From Butyrivibrio sp. (GTDB lineage: Bacteria; Bacillota_A; Clostridia; Lachnospirales; Lachnospiraceae), in assembly GCA_017996845.1 (NCBI GenBank), contig JAGOGF010000144.1, positions 1 through 6,155 of the forward strand: a stretch of DNA of 6,155 nt, given 5' to 3'. The notes beneath the pieces were generated by a model. That model was not told the origin of the DNA and did no database searches. It saw only the letters and a program-made list of their open reading frames with translations. The translations under genes and the position numbers were made by a program. Positions 1 through 4,760 of the stretch are shown piece after piece; the stretch's first letter is position 1, and every line of letters starts with the position of its first letter.

Positions 1-17
1 GAATTGGGGTAGTCCAT
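1..17 (-). CDS. Possible start of a leftward gene running off the left edge (partial)
   Basis: An ATG (bases 17-15, minus strand) is preceded by a perfect AAGGAG (complement of 28-33) with a 10-base spacer. The DUF2971 gene upstream has exactly the same AAGGAG and 10-base spacing. Only five codons are visible (Met-Asp-Tyr-Pro-Asn), so no product can be named. It would lie 116 bases downstream of the DUF2971 stop codon on the same strand, and no obvious terminator separates them, so the two could be co-transcribed. A Shine-Dalgarno match next to an ATG can arise by chance; the call rests on that match alone. Confidence 0.28.
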
Positions 18-83
18 GGTGGCGGTTCTCCTTGTAGATGTAGGTTGTGGTGATTTACATTCTACCAAAGACCCTGCCATGGA
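13..83. other. Long imperfect stem-loop left of the DUF2971 gene
   Basis: Bases 13-42 can fold back on 56-83. TCCATGG (13-19) pairs with CCATGGA (77-83). A middle segment pairs with mismatches and wobbles. GTAGA-TGTA (34-42) pairs with TACATTCTAC (56-65) with one bulge. This leaves a 13-base loop (43-55). No T-run follows on the minus strand, so it is not a normal terminator for the leftward gene. In a leftward transcript the stem would contain the AAGGAG and ATG of the possible gene at the left edge. Function unknown; no energy calculation was made. Confidence 0.4.
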
Positions 84-133
84 TCTTTATATTATTCAGA
101 TGTCCAAGTTGATTTTACAATCGGCGAACAAAA

Positions 134-1033
134 TTAGTATTTACAAATATAATCATTTGCAATTAGGTGCAAATTGTCGTCGGATTCAATTTTTGCAATT
201 TTAACATTCTCATTATTAAAATTAAAAAGATACCTTAATTTATCATATTCACTTACATCAAATCCCTTTATATATTTCTCATATCTTGCTTTATTAATTT
301 TTTCAACACACTTTTCTATTCTTTCTTGATGTTCTGGAGAACAATTCAATCCTAATATCACTCTTGAAAGTTTAATATTAAATTCATCACAAGAATGCAC
401 ACTTCCAATTGATTTTGTACCATCATTTCCCGCATTTGTTACAATACGATACTCGTTTTCATATTTCCATACCGCATCCTTGTAATAGAATAATTTTGCA
501 AACCTTTCAGATGGTAACCGATATTTTTCATTCTCACCATGCGACATATTAAAATCATTGTCCCTCCATTCACTTATATTTTTAAACCACTCTTGAACAT
601 CTCTTGTGATATTGATTCTTTTATTCCTATACACAACTGGATAAATTCTAATTTCATCACAAACTTTATATTCAAGGCAATATCCTGTATGTTTTTCTGC
701 ATAATGTGACCACATTAACTTGTCAACACATGTATTTGTTAATGAAATCACTTCATTTTGATTGATTATCTCATCATATGTTTCCTTATCTTTATCTTCA
801 AGTATAGAAAAAAGCACCTTAAATTCAAATGGATCATTTAATATTTTAATTTTCGATGCCCAAATTTGCTCTTTTTCCAATTGCTCCATTTTCTCTTTAT
901 ACAAAGTATTCTTGTCAAATGATGCATATTTATATAGATACTTGGGAATAAATCTATTTTTATATTCATCTGCAATAGAATTATCATCCTTCTCTAGCAA
1001 TTTCAAATATATGCTATATGAAAAGTTTTCCAT
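134..1033 (-). CDS. DUF2971 domain protein
   Basis: A 299-residue soluble protein with no signal peptide or membrane segment. The hallmarks of DUF2971 appear in order: LYKY (33-36), an IWAS...LNDPFE stretch (57-70), LMWSHYAEKHTGYCLEY (106-122), a YYK...WKYENEYRI block (183-197) and ILGLN (226-230). The length is normal for the family. The biochemical activity of DUF2971 is not established to my knowledge; members occur often in accessory regions and some resemble putative abortive-infection proteins, so a defence role here is only inference. The start is supported by AAGGAG (complement of 1044-1049) 10 bases upstream. The gene is far more AT-rich than the trk genes, suggesting acquisition by transfer. 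It sits on the island side of a tRNA-Gly gene next to an integrase remnant, and a second leftward gene may follow past the left edge. It appears intact. Confidence 0.88.
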   Translation of the reverse strand: MENFSYSIYLKLLEKDDNSIADEYKNRFIPKYLYKYASFDKNTLYKEKMEQLEKEQIWASKIKILNDPFEFKVLFSILEDKDKETYDEIINQNEVISLTNTCVDKLMWSHYAEKHTGYCLEYKVCDEIRIYPVVYRNKRINITRDVQEWFKNISEWRDNDFNMSHGENEKYRLPSERFAKLFYYKDAVWKYENEYRIVTNAGNDGTKSIGSVHSCDEFNIKLSRVILGLNCSPEHQERIEKCVEKINKARYEKYIKGFDVSEYDKLRYLFNFNNENVKIAKIESDDNLHLIANDYICKY

Positions 1034-1052
1034 AACAATCCGTCTCCTTATT

Positions 1053-1082
1053 ATATGATTTATTTGTTACATATAATCATAT
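1053..1082. promoter_or_regulatory. Inverted repeat upstream of the DUF2971 gene, operator-like
   Basis: ATATGATT (1053-1060) and AATCATAT (1075-1082) form a perfect 8-base inverted repeat with a 14-base gap. The half-site centres are 22 bases apart, about two helical turns, as expected for a dimeric repressor. It lies just upstream of the AAGGAG of the DUF2971 gene. No convincing promoter was found here: a TTGAAG at 1088-1093 (minus strand) lacks a well-spaced -10 box. The DNA is very AT-rich, so chance symmetry is possible. Confidence 0.3.
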
Positions 1083-1135
1083 CACCACTTCAAAATAACG
1101 AGTATTTGTAGCTGCTAATACTTTTTTCATCCTGA

Positions 1136-1417
1136 AAAGGCACCAAATTGGAAATACCAATCATGCTTGCTGCGTTCGGACCATTAAAACGAGGAGAAAT
1201 CTGTGCGTTATCCATGCATGAAGATATTAAAGGCAATATTATCCACGTCCATAGATCTGCTGCAGTTGATAAATCACAACAAACACAAATTAAAGCACCA
1301 AAAACTACACAATCTGACCGGAACATTGATATGCCATTTGCTGTAATTATGACTATCAGAAAAAGGGATATATTACTGACCAATAAAGCAATTGCATACT
1401 TTGAATCAGTTATATAG
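1136..1417 (+). pseudogene. Tyrosine recombinase (integrase) remnant
   Basis: The frame reads KGTKLEIPIMLAAFGPLKRGEICAL, followed by DIKGNIIHVHRSA, IKAPKT and SDRNIDMP. This is recognisable as the first part of the catalytic domain of phage or conjugative-element tyrosine integrases. The N-terminal DNA-binding part is missing: an in-frame TGA lies at 1133-1135, and the other frames close nearby. Homology ends near the TAG at 1415-1417, so the HxLRH region, the later catalytic residues and the active-site tyrosine are absent. Where the family normally has R-R-G-E, with the first Arg catalytic, this copy has K-R-G-E. The TTG at 1148 is merely a possible start inside the fragment, not a real one. 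It points at the tRNA-Gly 3' end, as integrases of tRNA-inserted elements often do. It is non-functional. Confidence 0.8.
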
Positions 1418-1432
1418 CCATGTCAACTCGCG

Positions 1433-1448
1433 TGGCAACTACCAATCT
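1433..1448. repeat. Direct repeat, left copy
   Basis: TGGCAACTACCAATCT matches 1683-1698 with one mismatch (G for T at the third base), including 13 identical bases in a row. It begins 15 bases after the stop of the integrase remnant. A shorter related TGTCAACT lies at 1421-1428. The match stops sharply on the right side. Confidence 0.5.
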
Positions 1449-1503
1449 AAATCACTGCATTTTACTACATACGCTTGTACTTTTATTCACATAGAAGCAA
1501 CGT

Positions 1504-1547
1504 AAAAAGCCAGTATAGAAGCGGATTCCGCTAAAATACTGGCTTTT
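1504..1547 (-). terminator. Rho-independent terminator of the tRNA-Gly gene
   Basis: AAAAGCCAGTAT (1505-1516) and ATACTGGCTTTT (1536-1547) are perfectly complementary over 12 bases. A second perfect stem, AGCGG (1520-1524) with CCGCT (1528-1532), is nested in the loop. Read leftward, the hairpin ends in a run of five T (complement of 1504-1508). It starts 9 bases beyond the tRNA 3' end, so it fits as the tRNA terminator. The T-run on the other side (1544-1547) means it may also stop rightward transcription coming from the integrase remnant. Confidence 0.88.
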
Positions 1548-1555
1548 ATTATAAG

Positions 1556-1628
1556 AGCGATAGACGGGATTCGAACCCGCGGTCTCCACCTTGGCAAGGT
1601 GGCGCTTTACCAGCTAAGCTACTATCGC
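1556..1628 (-). tRNA. tRNA-Gly (anticodon GCC)
   Basis: A 73-base cloverleaf reads on the minus strand. The acceptor stem GCGATAG/CTATCGC pairs perfectly. The D-arm is GCTT/AAGC around AGCTGGTA. The anticodon stem CCACC/GGTGG encloses TTGCCAA, giving anticodon GCC. The T-arm GCGGG/CCCGT encloses TTCGAAT, with one G-T pair. The discriminator base is T, as in other bacterial tRNA-Gly. The 3' CCA is not encoded: the next bases are CTT, so CCA must be added after transcription. The gene has its own promoter and terminator. Its 3' end faces the integrase remnant, making it the probable attachment site of the former element. Confidence 0.97.
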
Positions 1629-1633
1629 ATTTC

Positions 1634-1653
1634 GTCAGCTGTTCTCAGCTGAC
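1634..1653 (-). other. Perfect hairpin in the tRNA-Gly 5' leader
   Basis: GTCAGCTG (1634-1641) and CAGCTGAC (1646-1653) pair perfectly around a 4-base loop (AGAA in the leftward transcript). The hairpin lies between the -10 box and the tRNA, 5 bases before the mature 5' end. From the promoter spacing, transcription should begin at about 1653, so the precursor would start almost exactly with this hairpin. No T-run follows leftward, so it is not a terminator in that direction. A role in precursor stability or RNase P processing is speculation. Confidence 0.6.
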
Positions 1654-1659
1654 TTTAAA

Positions 1660-1688
1660 AGTTTACCGTAATCATTTTTGTTTGTCAA
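1660..1688 (-). promoter_or_regulatory. Promoter of the tRNA-Gly gene
   Basis: On the minus strand a consensus -35 TTGACA (complement of 1683-1688) is followed after exactly 17 bases by a -10 TAAACT (complement of 1660-1665), a good housekeeping-sigma promoter. The predicted start is near 1653, about 25 bases before the mature tRNA 5' end. The -35 box begins only 11 bases after the stop codon of the PEBP-family gene and overlaps the right copy of the 16-base direct repeat. Confidence 0.85.
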
Positions 1689-1698
1689 CTACCAATCT
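1683..1698. repeat. Direct repeat, right copy
   Basis: TGTCAACTACCAATCT is the partner of 1433-1448 (15 of 16 identical, 250 bases apart). Here the first six bases are the -35 box of the tRNA promoter on the other strand; in the left copy that box would read TTGCCA. The tRNA, its leader and its terminator lie between the two copies. Confidence 0.5.
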
Positions 1699-1699
1699 C

Positions 1700-2248
1700 T
1701 TATTGCCCTACAGTATAGGTTCCGGACAAAATACCCCGGGCAATTATATTTCCGCTTTTGCCCTCTGCAATATCCATTTCCTGCTCCATCTGATCCATGC
1801 GCTTGTTCATGCTGTCGAATTTGCCTGCATAGTGATCCGCATGTTTGCGAAGTGCGTATACATACACGACATAGGTATGGGTTCCGGATGGCGGATATGG
1901 ACCTACATAATCGCTTTCAGATAAATTGGCTCCTGCTGTCAGTTCTGTACCGGTAATCCCGCTTGCTTTCCAGTGCAGCCAGTTATGTGCCTTCTCATCA
2001 ACCATATAGACTGCATACTCCGATGCACCATCTACCGCTTCCCATGACAGTTCCGGTGACCGGTTGCTCCCATGCTTTGTTTTGGTGATATCGGAGTTCC
2101 AGACACCATTTACCAGATCCTTTGATGTTACCTGCATTTCCTTTGCCTCCACTTTCCGGGTTTGTTTTGCTGCGCATCCCACGCAGATAAACCCTGTCAT
2201 AAATATAATTCCCAGACAAGCCACACATTTACTATATCTTTTTTTCAT
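1700..2248 (-). CDS. PEBP-family (YbhB/YbcL-like) putative lipoprotein
   Basis: A 182-residue protein. The N-terminus has a basic MKKRYSK, a hydrophobic stretch (about 8-23) and a candidate lipobox CVGC with the lipidated Cys at 25; Cys at -3 is not the usual residue. Membrane anchoring is therefore likely but not certain. The rest matches the phosphatidylethanolamine-binding protein fold: RSPELSWEAVDGASEYAVYMVD (63-84 region), LHW (91-93) and YVGPYPPSGTHTYVVYVYAL (114-133). The DPDAP-like ligand-pocket motif of many relatives is here VDEKAHNW, so ligand binding may differ. The biochemical role of bacterial members is poorly known. The start is fixed by AGGAG (complement of 2256-2260) 7 bases upstream. 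The gene stands alone; the tRNA promoter begins just after its stop. Confidence 0.88.
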   Translation of the reverse strand: MKKRYSKCVACLGIIFMTGFICVGCAAKQTRKVEAKEMQVTSKDLVNGVWNSDITKTKHGSNRSPELSWEAVDGASEYAVYMVDEKAHNWLHWKASGITGTELTAGANLSESDYVGPYPPSGTHTYVVYVYALRKHADHYAGKFDSMNKRMDQMEQEMDIAEGKSGNIIARGILSGTYTVGQ

Positions 2249-2272
2249 CTTTCAGCTCCTGTTCTGACGAAA

Positions 2273-2301
2273 ATCATATTAAACATATCTTAAGAAGTAA
2301 A
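2273..2301 (-). promoter_or_regulatory. Candidate promoter of the PEBP-family gene
   Basis: On the minus strand TTTACT (complement of 2296-2301) and TATGAT (complement of 2273-2278) are separated by 17 bases. The predicted start, near 2266, would leave a leader of about 18 bases containing the AGGAG. The -35 box is only a partial match and the surroundings are AT-rich. Confidence 0.45.
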
Positions 2302-2314
2302 TCATTTTATCCCG

Positions 2315-2342
2315 TTTTTTTCATCTGAAAAAAGTGTATAAT
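2315..2342 (+). promoter_or_regulatory. Candidate promoter of the TraX-family gene
   Basis: A perfect -10 TATAAT (2337-2342) lies 61 bases before the ATG at 2404. The only -35 candidate is a run of T at 2315-2320 with 16-base spacing, which is weak, so an activator or the T-rich upstream DNA may compensate. The expected start near 2349 gives a leader of about 55 bases. Confidence 0.5.
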
Positions 2343-2348
2343 CAGATG
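2322..2348. promoter_or_regulatory. Inverted repeat over the TraX promoter, operator-like
   Basis: CATCTGA (2322-2328) and TCAGATG (2342-2348) form a perfect 7-base inverted repeat with a 13-base gap. The half-site centres are 20 bases apart, about two helical turns. The repeat brackets the -10 box, a position where a bound dimer would block transcription. No regulator gene lies next to it. Confidence 0.38.
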
Positions 2349-2403
2349 CGGAACATTTCCTGCCATTTGTAAATATCAACTATCCGCTCAGAAAGGTTAA
2401 TTT

Positions 2404-3243
2404 ATGAACGAAACAACATCCATTTCAATGCAGCGTTTCCGTATCTTCAGCGGAAGTACGCTTAAACTGGTTGCAATTCTAACCATGCTGATCGACCATG
2501 CAACTGCAGGCGTGTATCTGTACTGTCTCTATGCCGGCAAACTTCCGCACGGAATGAACGCACAGCAAAGTGCTGTTCTGTATGAATTTCTGCGTGGGGT
2601 CGGACGTACCGCTTTCCCCATTTTCTGTTTCATGATCGTGGAAGGCTTCCACTACACACACAGCAGAATCCGATATCTGCGCAATCTGACCATCTTTGCG
2701 TTTGTATCTGAAATTCCCTTTGACCTCGCGCTTGTTGTCAGAGATCATGCCGGTTCCTTTGATATCCCGCAAATCCTGCGATCCAATTTCAGTCTGGAAA
2801 TGACCGATCAGAATGTCTTTTTCACACTTGCAATAGGCCTTGGCGTTATCTGGGCGATCGATGAGATCTGGCACCGCATGAACAGAAAAGACACGAAAGC
2901 ATCTGCCCTGTATCGGATTCTTTCTCTTATTCTATGTTTTGCCAGCTATGCCGCAGGATGCGCACTCGCAGAATTCCTGCATACAGATTACAGCTATTAT
3001 GGCATTACACTGATCACGATTTTTTACCTGCTGTATAACCGACGTCCGCTTGCTCTGCTTGCAGGATATGCTTTTTTTGCACTTTTCGTCTATTCCGAAC
3101 AATGGGCGTTCCCCGGATTTATTCTGATGCTTCTGTATAACGGGCAAAGAGGATTCCTTGGGAAAAAATTCAAATATTTCTTTTATGCTTTCTATCCGGT
3201 TCATTTGTTCCTGTTATATCTGATCCGCGCAGCCATTTTGTAA
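2404..3243 (+). CDS. TraX-family integral membrane protein
   Basis: A 279-residue, highly hydrophobic protein with several membrane helices. TraX-family motifs occur in order: LTMLIDH (26-32), GRTAFPIFCFMIVEGF (67-82), YLRNL (91-95), SEIPFDLAL (102-110), NVFFTLAIGL (137-146) and a C-terminal YAFYPVHLFLLYLI (261-274). F-plasmid TraX acetylates the pilin N-terminus. Chromosomal Firmicute homologues have no confirmed substrate, and no conjugation genes are visible here, so a membrane acyltransferase-like role is inferred from the family only. The ATG is preceded by AAAGG (2392-2396) with a 7-base spacer, and the conserved region begins soon after, supporting the start. Base composition resembles the trk genes, so it looks like resident chromosome rather than recent cargo. 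It converges on trkH with 14 bases between stop codons. Confidence 0.92.
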   Translation: MNETTSISMQRFRIFSGSTLKLVAILTMLIDHATAGVYLYCLYAGKLPHGMNAQQSAVLYEFLRGVGRTAFPIFCFMIVEGFHYTHSRIRYLRNLTIFAFVSEIPFDLALVVRDHAGSFDIPQILRSNFSLEMTDQNVFFTLAIGLGVIWAIDEIWHRMNRKDTKASALYRILSLILCFASYAAGCALAEFLHTDYSYYGITLITIFYLLYNRRPLALLAGYAFFALFVYSEQWAFPGFILMLLYNGQRGFLGKKFKYFFYAFYPVHLFLLYLIRAAIL

Positions 3244-3257
3244 GCTCTTTTGTGGAA

Positions 3258-4706
3258 TCATTTCTTCCAGGTCCGGAAGTAGAAAAGTGTCAGGATCGGC
3301 ATGATTTCAAGTCTTCCCGCCAGCATATCAAATATCATGACTATTTTGGACAGATCGGAAAAAGCACTGTAATTTCCGATCGGCCCTACCATATTCAGAC
3401 CGGGTCCCACATTGTTGAAGGTTGCTGCAATGGCAGATATATTCGTTTCAAAATCAAATCCGTCTGTCGATATGACCAGAAAAGAAGCCAGAAAAATAAA
3501 TGCATACCACGCAAGATATGCAGATACAGACTTTACCGTTGTACCTTCTACGCAGTGACCATCCATACTGACTCTTCTCATGCTCTTGGGATGCGTCGAA
3601 AATATCAGTTCATTTCTGGCATTTCGCAGCAGAATAATAAGTCTTGATATCTTCAGTCCGCCTCCGGTCGACCCTGCGCAGGCACCCAGCAGCATCAATA
3701 TGAATAAAAGTGTCCGGCTGAACTGCGGCCACACATTATAGTCAAGCGTTGCAAAACCCGTTGTAGTCATGATGGAAGAAACCGTAAATATCGCATGATG
3801 AAATGCCAGATAGGGAGAGTTTACGATCCCCGCACAGTATATATTGATTGCGATCAGTGTTCCCGATCCCAGCATGATAGCCAGGTACCATCGCATCTCT
3901 TCACAGTGCCAGGCTTCCCGGAAGCGTTTTGTCAGCATTAAATAGAAAACACTGAAGTTGATTCCGCAAAGTGCCATGAATACCGTCATAATGGTCTGCG
4001 CTGCAAGCGGATAGTCCTTGCAACCACTTGCTGCAATTGAGAAACCGCCTGTGCCGACTGTCGAAAAGGTAAGCGTTGCAGATTCAAACAGATTAAGCCC
4101 CGCGATTTTCAATAGTACAATCTCAACTGCCGTAATCCCGATGTATATCAGATACAGAATCTTTGCGGTATCCTTTACACGGGGTACAAACTTTCCTACC
4201 GCAGGCCCCGGACTCTCCGCTCGCATCAGATGCATGCTGTATCCGTCTGTCATAGGCAGAATCGCCAGCATGAATACCAGAACACCCATCCCGCCGATCC
4301 AATGTGTGAAACATCTCCAGAACTGAATGCCGTACCTTACTTTTCCGGCATCCGCAAGTATACTTGCTCCGGTCGTCGTAAAACCGGATACCGTTTCAAA
4401 AAGTGCATCCACATAAGATGGTATGGTTCCGGAAAGTGTAAACGGCAGTGCCCCAATCATACTGATCAGAATCCAGCTGAGAGCGGTCACTACAAAGCCT
4501 TCTTTTGCAAAAAACACTTTGCTCACGGGTTTACAAAAACGCCCTCCCAGATAACCTGTCAGAAAACAGATCAGTATCAGAACTGCAAATATTTTTACAT
4601 CACTCTGTTCTCCATATATCGCTGCAACAAGCATCGGCAGAGTCATCAGAATCCCTGTCAGCTCTACTACCTTAAATAAAACATATCTGATCATTGAAAC
4701 ATTCAT
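3258..4706 (-). CDS. trkH: Trk potassium uptake protein TrkH (membrane channel subunit)
   Basis: A 482-residue polytopic membrane protein, matching the usual length of about 480. It is the ion-conducting subunit of Trk potassium uptake. Its four pore loops are visible: TTTGAS (110-115), STVGTGG (215-221), TTTGFAT (314-320) and NVGPGL (432-437), each with the filter glycine. CAGSTGGGLKISR (343-355) and the C-terminal GRLEIMP (464-470) are also typical of TrkH. The start fits the family N-terminus (MNVSMIRYVL). Its ribosome binding site is weak: GGA 8 bases upstream, with a better AAAGGA lying too far away. It follows trkA after 54 bases with no terminator between, so the two form an operon. 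No terminator is evident after its stop, 14 bases from the convergent TraX gene. All filter motifs are intact. Confidence 0.97.
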   Translation of the reverse strand: MNVSMIRYVLFKVVELTGILMTLPMLVAAIYGEQSDVKIFAVLILICFLTGYLGGRFCKPVSKVFFAKEGFVVTALSWILISMIGALPFTLSGTIPSYVDALFETVSGFTTTGASILADAGKVRYGIQFWRCFTHWIGGMGVLVFMLAILPMTDGYSMHLMRAESPGPAVGKFVPRVKDTAKILYLIYIGITAVEIVLLKIAGLNLFESATLTFSTVGTGGFSIAASGCKDYPLAAQTIMTVFMALCGINFSVFYLMLTKRFREAWHCEEMRWYLAIMLGSGTLIAINIYCAGIVNSPYLAFHHAIFTVSSIMTTTGFATLDYNVWPQFSRTLLFILMLLGACAGSTGGGLKISRLIILLRNARNELIFSTHPKSMRRVSMDGHCVEGTTVKSVSAYLAWYAFIFLASFLVISTDGFDFETNISAIAATFNNVGPGLNMVGPIGNYSAFSDLSKIVMIFDMLAGRLEIMPILTLFYFRTWKK

Positions 4707-4760
4707 TTTTACAATCCAATCCTGTCCTTTTCATTCTCTTTTCTGCATTCCTGATATTTT

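Noticed and set aside
5..33. GCCACCATGG context on the minus strand, resembling a eukaryotic Kozak start or cloning-vector sequence
   Set aside because: Only a short match, in a bacterial setting with a normal AAGGAG nearby. No other vector sequence is visible, so coincidence is the simplest view.
1050..1055. Perfect TATAAT on the minus strand just upstream of the DUF2971 gene
   Set aside because: It touches the AAGGAG directly. A transcript starting 7 bases later would lack the ribosome binding site, so it is unlikely to be the working -10 box.
1090..1383. Minus-strand open frame of 97 codons across the integrase remnant
   Set aside because: It is the reverse shadow of a region with clear integrase homology on the plus strand, and it has no family resemblance of its own.
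2479..2874. Minus-strand open frame of 131 codons inside the TraX-family gene
   Set aside because: It is a shadow of a strongly conserved membrane protein and has no plausible family signature.
3252..3280. Short inverted repeats (TGGAA/TTCCA and CTTCC/GGAAG) at the TraX-trkH junction, considered as a terminator
   Set aside because: The stems are only 5 bases long and no T-run follows on either strand.
3252..3647. Plus-strand open frame of 131 codons inside trkH
   Set aside because: It is antisense to conserved TrkH coding sequence, its composition is unlike a real protein (rich in Cys, His and Arg), and I see no recognised domain.
4230..4679. Plus-strand open frame of 149 codons inside trkH
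   Set aside because: It is a shadow of TrkH, rich in Cys, His and Lys from reversed membrane codons, with no recognised domain.
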